64,000 nt of DNA from Aphrocallistes beatrix (GCA_963281255.1 OY725494.1:1749934-1813933); one strand, 5' to 3'; numbered from the stretch's first letter, positions 1 to 11,284 are shown. Notes: a model not told the origin generated them from the letters alone. Numbers and translations are program-made.

Positions 1-501
1 AATTATCGCATAATATCTGATATCAATCTGACCATTTCCCGAGCGTCATACAAATGAACTCCCTTATAGAGCTTTTTTGGTTGGATTTTATTCGCCTTTA
101 TTCTATATCTTTGTGTAGTATATAATCTCCAATGGGGCCAAAACAATTTTGAGATCCATATCATTATTAAAATCTCAAACAAGTAAGAAACTAATTGAAG
201 AATGCGTCGAAAAACCTCCAATTATTTTCAATTTTTAGCGATGCTAAAGTTTAGGGGTTAACTCAAAAAAATCAAAATAAATACCCTCCAATTCGTACAA
301 TTAGATGTTAGATCACTCTGTAATACAATATAATTAAAAATTTTTCACTTTTTTTACTTCAGGCAAAATTTTTCGAGAGCGGTATCCTTAAACACTATTG
401 AAGAGAGAATTCCCATTAAATTCTAATATATAGGTTCCACAAATATAAAAAAGCCCCGTAGGTCCAGTCCTTTGGGTGGCCGTTATATACAGGTTCCACT
501 G
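1..501. mobile_element. pogo/Tigger-like non-autonomous element, right part
   Basis: The right end reads as a pogo-type terminal repeat: its reverse complement begins CAGTGGAACCTGTATATAAC and it is followed by TA. The body (GGGGTTAACT, GAGAGCGGTATCCTTA) recurs at about 29,620-30,150, 35,990-36,150, 43,160-43,490 with its array copies, and 57,600-58,130 in the opposite orientation. The left end lies outside the window. No coding capacity is seen. Confidence 0.5.
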
Positions 502-503
502 TA

Positions 504-900
504 TGTATATATATATGTAACGAATTGATTGAAGAAACTGCCTGGCCCAGAAAGCTGATTTTTGGCATGTGGGAGTCTTTTGGCTATGGCTCCACTAAGT
601 TCTGAGCTCAGACGAAAATGTCGACTCATCATGGAATTATGACGTCATTGTCACTTTTTATAATTAGAAATTTCAGTTTTTCGACCATACCTCAGCCATT
701 TTAAGTAATAGAAGGCTGAAATTTTAGTAGAATGTGTATATCAATATACCACATATGTTAAAACTATCATCCAAAATGATGACTCATCACTCTGTTATGA
801 TGTCACCATTACACACCAATAATTTAAAAAATTACAAATTTAATGATTTTTCAAGTGATTTCGATTTTAACATTAAGTCAGAAGGCAAACCATTGGAAAT
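504..900 (+). mobile_element. CRE-MITE copy, GC-rich end missing
   Basis: Begins with a (TA)n tract and AACGAATTGATTGAAGAAAC, the diagnostic start of the commonest repeat in this window. It contains TGACGTCA near 640, GATGACTCATCAC near 780 and the motif CAGCCATTTTA. The GC-rich end found in fuller copies is missing. The 76-codon ORF inside is an accident of the repeat. Confidence 0.7.
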
Positions 901-1555
901 AGCTTCATTTTTCATGTTGCCATGTATAGTTAAAATTGCTATATTATGTTTCCATGATAACTAAATAGCAAATAATTGTAATTACTTGACCAAATTTCTA
1001 TTGACTGTTCAGATATTTCTATTTGAATACCAGTAATCTAATATGGTTTCCTAGCAGTTGGACGAGTTTTTGGTATTATATCCAATTCCCGAGTAAAATT
1101 GAACAATGTAGAAGCAGCATATATACTGCACTTATGAACTTATTTGAATCTATTTTTTGTGCATATTGATTTGAAATAGTTGGAATAACTCGACTACCTA
1201 CAGTTTCACATACTCATACAATTTCATCAATTCTACTTCCGGTATGTTTTAGTATATTTATTTGTCCTATTTACTCTTCGGACTTCTTTGGCGTATTTAG
1301 GCGTGAAATGCGATTTACTCTTTATTATTCTAGAGAAAAGTCTCTATAAAATGTATATGGTTGCTAAGTGACTAAGCATGACTAAAAAATTATGTATTCT
1401 AATTAAAGTACCCGCCGCCGAAAATATTTGTGATTTTAGAAAAAAATTGACTGTTTGAGATACATGTAGTTGACTAAAAAATGAGTCGTTCAATCCTTAT
1501 TTTCTTAAATCAAAATTTAGTATTGATTTACTTCAAAGTACTCGTGCGTTCAAGC

Positions 1556-1927
1556 ATGAATAATCTTCAAGCCTATAACATTCTCCAAGAATGCAAAAGC
1601 AATAACTGCACCGCATCTGAGCGCATTATCAGAGAATACCAAATTCCTGAAACAGAATTAGTTACCATTCGTACGAAATTACAGGACCTTAAGGACATCA
1701 GAAGAAATTACGTTAGAAATTATGACTTACAGACTTGGCAAGAAATTCACTTTTGCGATGTGTCCATAGCTGAGATTGAAGGCGTTACAAGTAAGACAAT
1801 TGCTTCTTTGTGTCTTCAGTTGATTGCTAACGAGAGCAAATATTCTGGTACCATCGAAGTGTGCAAGGAAATTGTAGAGAGTGGAACTTGCCGAAAACAC
1901 AACACACAATTGTTGGAAAGAATGTAA
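1556..1927 (+). CDS. hypothetical protein, 123 aa
   Basis: Open from the first plausible ATG at 1556 to TAA at 1925-1927. The predicted product is hydrophilic, mixed in charge, and has no signal peptide or membrane segment. I do not recognise a domain. It stands alone, without a neighbour on the same strand, and could be a fragment of a decayed transposon gene or an exon of a longer gene. Amino-acid composition looks protein-like (K/E/I/N rich, few runs), which is the only support beyond ORF length. Confidence 0.25.
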   Translation: MNNLQAYNILQECKSNNCTASERIIREYQIPETELVTIRTKLQDLKDIRRNYVRNYDLQTWQEIHFCDVSIAEIEGVTSKTIASLCLQLIANESKYSGTIEVCKEIVESGTCRKHNTQLLERM

Positions 1928-2520
1928 TATTTCTTACTAGACTTTCTCTCTATTGGAAAATTAAAGTACCGGAAACTGCGACGTTTTTAAAAGAAGAACA
2001 AGTATTCATTTCATCTTACAATAAAGTTAAGATTCTTGTTTGGTTAATGAATTGCGGTATTTTGACATAGGTCTTGGATCACCAGTTGGCATATACCATT
2101 CATATCAATCTATTGCATCGCAAACAATTTCTCAAATAATCGATACTTTGAGACTGCAAGACGCTAATTATCCTTTAACAGCCTAAAAATCAACAACTCT
2201 TTGATAGCATGATTATAGTATAAAATGTTTGTATTATTATACCACAAACGTTGTATTATTGCATAGATTCATCTTTAGATGATGAATAGAACATAGTGTC
2301 ATAATGTAACTCCATTATTTATGAATAAATAATGTTACAATGTTGCAGTCTAGCCATACAAGCATCTTTTTTCACAAAAATACCAGTATTGAGAAATATG
2401 CTGTGTCATCATAAGGCATAAAATAGAAGCCATATGCATTTTTCACTTGGCTCAATCGATTTATCATACCTGATAACCCATATGTACATAATACATTTCA
2501 TAGCTCTAACATGAACACGA
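1928..2520. other. intergenic, nothing recognised
   Basis: AT-rich sequence with no ORF of note, no recognised repeat ends and no RNA gene that I can support. Confidence 0.4.
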
Positions 2521-2928
2521 ATGCCTATTCATGATGAGTCTACATTTTCGTCTGAACACAGAACTTATTGGAGGCATAGCCAAAAAACTCACGCATGCCA
2601 AAAATCAGCTTTCTGCGCATGGCAGTTTCTTCAATCAATTCGTTGCAGATATAGATATATATAAGCGCGTATCACTTGATTGCGCTGCGCGGCTGGCGGA
2701 CACTTTGTGTCCACCGGAGGCTCCCTTCGGTCGCCTGGGGTCACATTGATTAATTATAAGTGAGATAACATCTCTAAATTATCTGTCTTAATGTTAAATT
2801 CGATATCACACGAAAAATCACTAAATTTGTCAATTTTTAAAATTTTGATACGTGATGATGACGTCATAACCGAGTGATTAGTCATCATTGTTTGATGATA
2901 GTTATCAAATGTGCGATATATTAATTAA

Positions 2929-3045
2929 CCCTTGAAAGCATTTGGGATTTTCTATTTATAGTAGTAACCCCAAACTTATATGGCTTCCCCATTGAAAATG
3001 GCTTAAACCGGAAATGACACAACACATTCCTGTGGCAAGCGTGGG
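2929..3045. mobile_element. piggyBac-like MITE, 117 bp
   Basis: Flanked on both sides by TTAA. The ends read CCCTTGAAAGC and GCGTGGG, so the element starts CCC and ends GGG as piggyBac elements do. A second copy is at 34,630-34,747, also between TTAA sites. Joining the flanks rebuilds an uninterrupted CRE-MITE, which shows this insertion is the younger of the two. Confidence 0.65.
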
Positions 3046-3329
3046 TTAATATACACATTCTATTAAAATCTCAGCCTTCTATCACTTTAAAAAAGAGTTA
3101 TGGTTGAAAAACTGAAATTTCTAATTCTAAAAAAGATGACAATGACGTCATAATTCTATGATGAGTCGACATTTTCGTCTGAGCTCAGAAGATAGTAGAG
3201 CGATAGCCAAAAGACTCCCACATGCCAAAAATCAGCTGTCTGTGCTGGGCAGTTTCTTCAATCAATTCGTTACAGAGAGATATAAATATACACACATATA
3301 TAAACATTAATCGAGTTTTAATAGTAAGG

Positions 3330-3332
<3 letters not shown>

Positions 3333-3375
<43 letters not shown>
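3333..3375 (+). repeat. (GA)n microsatellite
   Basis: About 21 GA units directly after the AGTTTTAATAGTAAGGAT motif. It replaces the TA tract found at this junction in other copies. Confidence 0.95.
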
Positions 3376-3377
<2 letters not shown>

Positions 3378-3640
3378 GCATGCAAGTTCGCTTCGTTTGC
3401 CTACGCTGTGCGGCTGGCGGACACTTTGTGGGCGCCTGGGGTCACATTAATTGATTATAAGGGAGATAACATCTCTAAATACCTCTGTCCTACTGTAATA
3501 ATCGATTTCGCACGAAAAATCACCAAATTTGTCAATTTTTAAAATTTTGATACGTAATGATGACGTCATAAAGTGCTGAGTAATCATTTTTTAAAGATAG
3601 TTGAATAATATGTAAGGTATATTAATCTCAAGGTTGAAAT

Positions 3641-4310
3641 CGATTAGATCGAATATCAGTATTCATGAATTGTTCCTGAACCGAATACGAATACTGATAA
3701 TATTCGGGTACTTTATAAATCCTAGTGCTACACAGCTGAAAAAAATAATATTTAATTAAGGACTGTGAATTGTTATAGTACTGTATGTTGACCTATCACA
3801 GTGTGCCAAATTAGTGAATTTTTGAATCTCTTGTCCCAGATGTGAAATCTATCTAATTTGTTTCTCTTATATGTGTATATTCATATGCTTAATTCCAAAA
3901 AATATATTATCCTGCAAAATCTTGATTTTCACACCCCATTGTCTGTATGACATAAATAAATTCAAAAAATTTTTTTGCTTTTTAACTTTTGCGTATGTTG
4001 TATTATACTTGTAAATTTATGACAAGGAATAGCGAAATCTACCTTATGCTGTCGTATTTATTCTTAAATGATTCATTAATCAATATTAATGGATAATATG
4101 GCACCATCCGACCCAAATTTGGCGATTTCTCTCTTGGATCAGCTATATTGGGGAAGTATATGTAAATATACTTAGTTTATGTAATTTCTGGGGGTCCCAA
4201 GCCCTCTCTTAACTACAACCTTGCTAATATAAAGTATCATTCACTGTTTATTACTACCATTATCTATTATAAAGTAAATAATACATACATATGATACAAG
4301 TATCAGAGAT
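3641..4310. other. intergenic, nothing recognised
   Basis: AT-rich. No ORF, terminal repeat or RNA gene is visible. Confidence 0.4.
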
Positions 4311-4314
4311 AATA

Positions 4315-6694
4315 TTAATACAATTTCAAACGCATAGAGTTATATTCACAACAAGCTTTCATTAAATCACTTTCTTGCCCTTTAAATCTAGTGTATGTAT
4401 CACGGAAGGCAGAATGAGAACTTTCACACGCAGTTTCAGACCATACCCCTAAACCCTCTCCTTCCTCCAGCATTTCAATCTTGTCCAATAAATGTGAAGT
4501 TATATAGTGTGATTTTAATGTTACTGGCCATCCTGTCAGAATCCAAGCAGTTTTAAATTCACAGACTGCATTGTGTGCAGCAATTTTATCTGGTTCATTA
4601 GAAGAAAAACATATTGCTACGATGGAATCTAACTTTACCAGCACGTCGATGGAAGAAGCGGGTGTTTGTTCAGGCCATGTAATGTCATTGGTAATTCTCA
4701 GAAGTTTTCTACAATCATTTCCTTCCAAGCTGATTCCATGGTATGATTGCCATTTTATACCATAGTCAGTGTGGAGTGACTTCTGGAATGTCTCAAAAAT
4801 TGAAATACCTATATCAGATGATATTTTCTCAAGAATATTGTTTACCATCAAAAGAATGTGTAGGACTGGAAAACAGAAGAAGTGGAAAAAGTCTACTTCA
4901 AATAAGGGAAAATCTTCATAGCCTAAATGATGCATAGTACGTATTTGTTAAAGCAAAATTGGTAGTTACACTCACTAGTGAAAAACATTTTCCTACCTTT
5001 GGAATTTGAATCGTTATTAGTGACAATCTCTACGGCCTGGTCATAATTCCGATATTCTGTAACTTCGTCTTCAAAACCTTTAGTTCTCGTCCAAGTACAC
5101 ATAGGACATGGTTGTGCAGCACTTGCTTGTTTTATACCTAAGAATTTAATAAATATACCGAGTGCAAGGGAACACATGTAGATAAAATGTATACTACCTG
5201 CTGCCATGGCTTGGACCTTGAGATCACATGATAAGAAAAATGTTGTGGAAGGAATGTCATTAAAGCATTTGTTCGGAAAAACTTTCTGGAGAACCTTGAA
5301 TAAATTGTTGTGTGTTTCTATGCATGGACTGGCAGCTAAAATCAAGGTTGTTTTTATTGAGTTATATGCGATTTCCATATACTGAGCAGTGAGTTTAAGA
5401 AACCCTTGTCCTTTATCCAACCCTAATTTGCATCTAAGAGGATGGGAGCTGTCATAATCATTTACTTGCCTTACTAGTGAATCAATTTCAACAATAGATT
5501 TACAGTATGCAAGAGAATGTTCAACTTCAGATCGATTCTTTTTGGTACCTTCTTCGAATACTGCAAGCTCCCATGCAAATAACGGATCTATTATTTCCCT
5601 CCTACGAGTTTCTAAGCACCTTACATTAGGAACTGAAATATTACAATTCTTCAATTGTGAATATATCTCACGGAGGGATCTAATAGACTGCCCAGCTTTT
5701 CCACCGGTATTAGCCTAAACAATAACAAAATACAATTAAGCTGTATTAAAGTGTGGAGGTAACAGTCAACTAATTGCTTACTTTTATCGATGCGAGGACA
5801 TTTTCGTCTATAATTATAGCAGATGTTACTGGAACCTCGTTTGTACGCATTCTTACTTCTTCGGCCAGAATATCAAACGCATCTGCCTCTTCAGCAATTT
5901 TGATCAGCATTCCTACCAGCTCTCTCTTCTGGGTACGGCTGATAAAATTATCAGTCGAAGATAGTGCAATTTTTGCAGATTGCTGTGCCAATCGACATCG
6001 ATGAGGGAGCCCTTTTCCGATCTTTTGCAAGCACAAACCGCAGCGGTTAAATATTAGCCTTTTTGGTTTTGATTTATCTGGAGTGTCGGGATTGTATCTT
6101 ATTTCCTAGATACGTAAGTAATTATTGAGAATAAATTATTGAACAGAGTAGAAATATTTAATTATATTAATAACTTACTTGACCGATATGCCTTGCTGCC
6201 TCATAACATACTGGACAATTATCAGGAGTACAGATCTTTCCATTTCTAGGCCATTTTGTAAATCGGAATTGCTTGGAAAATGATTTTGGATTGGGTTGAT
6301 TTGGATTATCAAATCGCTTGAGTTGTGTTCTGCACTTATCACATATAGCACGAGGATATCGCATTTGTTNNNNNNNNNNNNNNNNNNNNNNNNNNNNNNN
6401 NNNNNNNNNNNNNNNNNNNNNNNNNNNNNNNNNNNNNNNNNNNNNNNNNNNNNNNNNNNNNNNNNNNNNNNNNNNNNNNNNNNNNNNNNNNNNNNNNNNN
6501 NNNNNNNNNNNNNNNNNNNNNNNNNNNNNNNNNNNNNNNNNNNNNNNNNNNNNNNNNNNNNNNNNNNNNATCCCATTATAAATCTGCACCAGGAGGAGCC
6601 TACTTTGCGCGACCACTAGATCATCTCCTAATTGCTTGAAAAATTTTATAGTGCATACTTGGTGATCAATGTCAACTATTTGAAGAGTGTGCAT
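4315..6694 (-). CDS. four-exon gene, probable transposon-derived protein
   Basis: Exons on the minus strand: 6694-6180 (interrupted by Ns), 6105-5782, 5714-4997 and 4922-4315, with GT-AG introns of 67 to 75 bp that keep one reading frame. The product is rich in paired cysteines: CDKCRTQ and CPVCYEAARHIG in exon 1, CGLCLQKIGKGLPHRC in exon 2, and CPMCTWTRTKG in exon 3. The last exon has WSETACESSHSAF. From memory this pattern matches a multi-copy uncharacterised family common in invertebrate genomes and thought to be transposon-borne; I cannot name the superfamily or its catalytic residues. Apart from the gap nothing is broken, so this copy may be functional. The start at 6694 is the first ATG, but the frame across the gap is unproven. 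Confidence 0.65.
6370..6569. other. assembly gap, 200 N
   Basis: Exactly 200 undefined bases inside exon 1 of the minus-strand gene. The round length suggests a scaffolding gap of unknown true size. Confidence 0.98.
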
Positions 6695-6729
6695 CTACAT
6701 ATTTCAACTTTCGAATTTTTGGAGCACCC

Positions 6730-7035
6730 TAATATATACGTATATATATTAATCGAGTTTTAATAGTAAGGATATACACATTAATCTAGTTTTCCAAAAG
6801 TTGTTCAGAAGCCTCGAAAGTATGCGTGTGCCCATTTAACTATTTCTTTCTTAAGCCACCTGACTAATGGGGCATTTCGTTTCAAAAATGTCTCCTTTTT
6901 AGAGCGAATCCAGTAGTGGCTCTATGTGGCAAAATCTGCGCATTGGAGTTTTAAAAATCGAAATTAATGTTTAGAATCCCTAGAATCCCTAAATTTCCAA
7001 AAAGTGTATGCTTTGGTGAACGCACTTGATAAACT
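6730..7035. repeat. CRE-MITE terminal motif and foldback-arm fragment
   Basis: 6748-6772 holds the ATTAATCGAGTTTTAATAG motif that bounds CRE-MITE copies. About 6855-7035 is a diverged arm of the large foldback family seen at 32,340-32,860 (shared GGGGCATTTCG, TTTTTAGAGCGA and AATTAATGTTTAGAA). Confidence 0.5.
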
Positions 7036-7505
7036 TTACTATTTTCTCCTAAAAGTCCTATACGGTCTCAAAGTGGTATAACTTGTGACGGGGGATTTCT
7101 GAAATTTTTCGACCATCTAACATTTGTCTCAGTCTAACGAGCTTTCATGCAATCGTGATTCTTTTGACACATCAATCGACTGTTCCTGATTTGCCTCTAG
7201 AATCGAGATACGAGACCGTTTTGCGAGTTATGGTGTTTGTATCGGTGTTTGAACTTTACGGTTTTACTCGCAAAAACGGCCCCTTATGCATCGATTGCTG
7301 TCCCTAGAATAACGATAACTTGAAAACTCGTAGAGTAGCCTCGCACAAGGTTTGGTGGTCTAAAATTCTGCAAAATGTTTCCCTAGTTGTTGTTCCATGC
7401 GACGATTTCTGTTCCTTCGGATAGTTTTTAAGTAATCTGATCAAAAAAGGCTTTTTAAAATTTCCAAAATCAACCCCAATTGACAGAACACTAACCTAAT
7501 ACTGT
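7036..7505. other. intergenic, no supported feature
   Basis: Slightly richer in G+C than its surroundings, with phrases such as CAAAACGGCCCC, but no ORF or terminal repeat that I can support. Confidence 0.35.
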
Positions 7506-7510
7506 TAGCA

Positions 7511-7612
7511 AATACAGTTGGGTTTGCATGTTAACAACTTGATTAGCAATAATTCCCTGTTAGCCACCAATTTCATGTCCCTGGTGTAAATTTTGTATTA
7601 ATTCTCTCCCGG
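7511..7612. mobile_element. degenerate pogo-type MITE
   Basis: Resembles the first half of the element at 15,332-15,504 (ACAGT, then repeated TTAGCAA blocks, then CCCTGGTG and TTTTGTATTAATTCT). The right end is lost. Confidence 0.4.
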
Positions 7613-7757
7613 CAAGATATACCCTACCTGAATCAAAGTCAACACCAAAATACTATAAGTCCGGTTTATTATTCTGATTCTAATGACAAAAAGTATTATT
7701 GATCAAGATTTTAATATGTTATAACCAAATATTTTGATAGGCCCCGCATTGTTTGTA

Positions 7758-8411
7758 ATGTCAAGCAAATTTACCGATTCAGTACCAGTAGATAATTCAA
7801 CTTTTCCTGAATCTAACCTATCATCTTCATTTACCGATGTTCCTCCAACTGATAATTTTGAAACTAATCCTGATCATGTTGAAGACAAAGAACTTGAAGA
7901 AATTAAAGAAAAAATGAAACAAATGGAGGAAGAAGCGTTACAATTGAAAGAAATGCAGAGCGAAGTTGAAAAACAAATGGAAATTGCAACTAAATCGACT
8001 ACTAATCCCAGTTTTCCTACTTTAGAAGAAAAGATGGAAATTGATACACGTTCTGTTTATGTGGGGAATGTTGATTATTCTACAACAGGCGAAGAACTAG
8101 GGTGTCATTTTCAAGATTGTGGTTTAGTTGTCCGAGTAACGATAAATTACGATAGACATTCTGGCACTCCGAAAGGATTCGCTTATATCGAATTTTCAGA
8201 TAAAAATGGGGCAACTAATGCTCTCGCTTTGGATGAGTCTTTATTTAAAGGTCGGCAATTAAAAGTTCTCTCCAAAAGAACTAACTTACCTGGTATTTCT
8301 CAGACACGTACCCGAGGACGTAGGCCTAGACGTGGCAGGGCATTCCCTGGATTTCGAGGATCTAGAGGACGGATACGTCCAAAGCGTTCTTCTTGGTTTT
8401 CTCCATATTAA
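7758..8411 (+). CDS. PABPN1: nuclear poly(A)-binding protein 2-like (PABPN1)
   Basis: 217 aa. PABPN1 binds growing poly(A) tails in the nucleus and stimulates poly(A) polymerase. Residues 1-42 are Ser/Asp-rich. Residues 43-77 form a Glu/Lys/Met-rich coiled coil, as expected for the segment that contacts poly(A) polymerase. One RRM spans about 99-173, with RNP2 VYVGNV and RNP1 KGFAYIEF. An Arg/Gly-rich tail (about 184-210) ends SSWFSPY, close to the family's conserved C-terminus. The start is the first ATG; the frame is open a little further upstream, and TTTTGATAG at 7732-7740 could be a 3' splice site for a 5' exon. The coding part has no intron, so this is either a naturally compact gene or a retrocopy. 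It is shorter than the vertebrate protein, lacking the alanine tract. No frame damage. Confidence 0.9.
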   Translation: MSSKFTDSVPVDNSTFPESNLSSSFTDVPPTDNFETNPDHVEDKELEEIKEKMKQMEEEALQLKEMQSEVEKQMEIATKSTTNPSFPTLEEKMEIDTRSVYVGNVDYSTTGEELGCHFQDCGLVVRVTINYDRHSGTPKGFAYIEFSDKNGATNALALDESLFKGRQLKVLSKRTNLPGISQTRTRGRRPRRGRAFPGFRGSRGRIRPKRSSWFSPY

Positions 8412-8740
8412 TATGTTCAGTTTAATTAATTCAATCATTGATTTTTAGTTGTTTAATTATGTTTATGTTTACGAAAAATTTCAGGTAATTTACAAATATT
8501 CCGTTTTCCAAAATGTGAAGTACAGGGTTTACATTTTTGGAAGGATAGCTCCGAGAACCCCATTATTTTCATGTATAAACTTAGTTAAACAGGTGTCAAG
8601 AGGCACTGTAAACTTTTAGCTTGCACAATTGTATTCGCTAAGATCACGTTATATTTCTTCCTGCGAACCTATTTATTTCCAACTCAAACGAGAGCTAATT
8701 AAACCCTATTTTGACGAATCTTCAAATGACAGATACATAT
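8412..8740. other. PABPN1 3' flank
   Basis: AT-rich probable 3' UTR and spacer. No clear, well-placed polyadenylation signal was identified. Confidence 0.3.
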
Positions 8741-8741
8741 A

Positions 8742-9218
8742 CACTGCCTGAACAAAAGTATTCGTACACCCCATAATTCCCCATAGAAATAGTTATAATA
8801 TTTTTTTATTTAGCGTTTCAAGAACATTTAATTTGTGAGAGATACGCTTAATTTAACTACAAATTCGAATTCTCCGCATACAATTACCCACTTTATAAGT
8901 TTTCAACTTAATCACTCTTCTTCAAGATTAAGTATTTTCAGCATTTGCTTTCCTATGCCACATGTCGCGAGTGATCACCATTGTCTATGATGCCATTGGT
9001 GGTATGAGGTGGCACAGTCTGAAAGTTTTTAACCTTGTGGGAGTGTAAACACGTTGAAAGATTAAAAAGTGAGTCATTCGAATATGGAGAATTTGAATTC
9101 GAAGTTAAATTAAGCGTATCTTTTACCAATTAAATACCTTGACTCGCCAAATAAATCAGTATAATAACTATTTGAATGTGGAATTATGGGGTGTACGAAT
9201 ACTTTTGTTCAGGCAGTG
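8742..9218. mobile_element. Tc1-like MITE with long inverted repeats
   Basis: Begins CACTGCCTGAACAAAAGTAT and ends with its exact complement, between TA dinucleotides at 8740-8741 and 9219-9220. The inverted similarity runs inward at least 150 bp (GAGATACGCTTAATTTAACT against its complement near 9100). No coding capacity. Left-end fragments of this or a related family lie at 29,242-29,325 and 14,757-14,990. Confidence 0.8.
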
Positions 9219-9220
9219 TA

Positions 9221-10230
9221 TATACTTATTATTAACTAATCATTTCAATCTTATTGTATGAAAATTAAATGGTTTTAAATTTCCAAAATTATGTAACCTT
9301 AAAATTTATCATTCATTATGTTTGGATCAAAGATTCTTTTGTTGTAAAAGATCCCACAGTTTTTTTGCCGGACAAATTTTGTTTCATTAGCTAGAATATC
9401 ATTAAATAGAACAAATATCTAGGCATTATCATAGGTGCTAATTAGCATGTTTCTTCAATATTTACCAATTGCCTCCAATTCGGTTTAAGTTATTTTAGTT
9501 TAGGCATTGAGTTAATGCGTCCATTGCTCACCTGATGATGATCGTAATACTTTTTCAATAATTGATTGAGGTTCTTTTATCATTCTTCATCATTATCTTC
9601 CTCGTTAAATACAGAAATTGGAGAGATTGCTGCTGGTAAGGCCATGTCTTAATCACTTGTTTACAAACTCTGTTAATTCAATGTGCAGTAGGGTGAATGA
9701 GCTGCAACTCTTGGTTAACAAAACAACAATGGTCTTAAAAAATTCAGGAACGGAAAGGCCGGCCAAGTACTACTATATATTTTCCTTTAGAATTATTTTA
9801 TGCTGCTCATAGCTGCGAAGGGGACATATCTCTCCTCTATTAATTTTTAATAGGCAAAGTTCAAAATTTCGACTGGGTTCAGATTGATATGCTCTTGTGC
9901 TTACTGCTTATCATATTTTCTTATGTAATTATGAATGTAATCAGGGCTTTATGCAGACTTAGAAATCTGTGCTCCCTAGTGTTCAAAACTGTATTCACAC
10001 CAAAAAATTGCGTTTAAATTGAAATTTGCATTAAAAATTGCATTAATACTCTCACTATCCCAATTGTTTTTTAAAATTCTATCACCCCTGTGTACGCAAT
10101 GCACACCCCCGATAAATGCCTGCATGGAACTATTATTCATTGGAAAACCTCAATATTTATATTCGGGAAACATTCGCTTTCATAATGTATTGGTATTTCA
10201 TTTGGGGTCCAAAATTGACTCCTCTTGGGG
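9221..10230. other. intergenic, nothing recognised
   Basis: Only short ORFs (64-76 codons) without recognisable products. No terminal repeats seen. Confidence 0.35.
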
Positions 10231-10990
10231 CGTCTTTTGACCTTTTGCATAGCCTACTCAAGATAATGCCCGCCAACCTACTTTTACCATGGATGAAAAA
10301 GGCGAAATACTTATATGACTCTTAATTAGAACAATTATGCTTCCACTTTAAATTTTAATTTAAACTATAACCTTTATTATTGAGAGTAATATAAGTACAG
10401 GAAGCCCTCGCAATTCGCGAGTTTGCCATTCGCGGTTTCGACTATTCGCGGAAATTTTTTTGAGTCTTGTTTTGCTATTCGCTGTTTTCGTTACTCTCTT
10501 CAGTAGTTTCATGGGATACCATCAGTCCATAACCTTATACGTATCTCCATATTATCCTGGCAATATCATTTACTGTTTCTATTGTTCTATACTAATACTA
10601 GACTCTATTGTTTCTACTTATACTTATAATTTTCTATCCAATGATTACATCATGCTTAAAAGGAAGTTAGTTGGTGATTGTAAGGCTAGACTTTACTATT
10701 TAGGTATGGTACTTAGGTTTGCTACTAGAACGTATTTAGCAAACTGTATCTAGCATCGTTTTTATAATTTAGGAACGTAACACCACTATTCTCATTGAAC
10801 TTACTTCTTACCCTTCGCGATTTTGCCATTCACGGCAATTCTCAGGAACGTAACCCCCGCGAACGGCGAGAGATACCTGTATTTCGCCTTCTTTTTAATC
10901 CATAGTAAGATTCTGTTGGCGGCCATTATCTTTAGTAGGTTATGCCTTTTGTCATTTCTAATCGAAATTATCTAATCAAAATTAAAGTGG
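10231..10990. repeat. imperfect palindrome around a pogo-type MITE
   Basis: The left arm (about 10,231-10,345; GATAATGCCCGCCAAC, AAAAAGGCGAAATAC) is the inverted match of about 10,882-10,975 (GTATTTCGCCTTCTTTTTAA, GTTGGCGGCCATTATC). The MITE at 10,398-10,879 lies in the loop. Confidence 0.6.
10398..10879. mobile_element. pogo/Tigger-type MITE
   Basis: The ends are CAGGAAGCCCTCGCAATTCG and, reading inward from the right, CAGGTATCTCTCGCCGTTCG, flanked by TA at 10,396-10,397 and 10,880-10,881. The internal GCCATTCGCGG and GCCATTCACGG repeats are also inverted. The 97-codon ORF inside does not resemble a transposase. Confidence 0.7.
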
Positions 10991-11284
10991 AATTTTGGCG
11001 AAAACGTATATATTTTACATTTTTTTCAAAAGGGGTGGACTTTCATTTTCATCATAGAACAGAATACCTGAACATAAATTGGCATAGGATTTGAGCATAC
11101 ACATCATAAATGAAAATCCAAACTTATTAGTAGAGAATATAATTTTCACAGTTCCATCTCGTTACCACAGGTGTAATGTTGACACGAAAATTTTGGAAAA
11201 ATTACCAACCTAAACCACTTAAGTATATAACTAGGTTTCAAGATGTCATAGCAAAAGCATCTCTGGTCATCTTTTCACAGGTGG

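Larger units (their letters stand above)
2531..3640. repeat. Head-to-tail CRE-MITE copies
   Basis: Three monomers in the same orientation: the tail of one (2531-2655, ending GCAGTTTCTTCAATCAATTC), a nearly complete one (about 2660-3330), and the head of a third (about 3376-3640). Each head carries the GC-rich block with GGCTGGCGGACACTTTGTG, and each tail the CAATCAATTCGTTACAG motif. Monomers are joined through simple sequence and the motif CATTAATCGAGTTTTAATAG. TGACGTCA occurs at about 2862, 3143 and 3563. The middle monomer is split by a piggyBac-like MITE. Confidence 0.7.

Noticed and set aside
3185-3542. ORFs encoding SLSLSL or ERERER runs
   Set aside because: Both strands of the (GA)n tract; no protein evidence.
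6175-6694. Alternative frames through the N gap
   Set aside because: Only the minus frame ending in CPVCYEAARHIGQ joins the downstream exons at a proper donor site.
10460-10753. 97-codon ORF with hydrophobic start
   Set aside because: It sits inside a pogo-type MITE and resembles no transposase.
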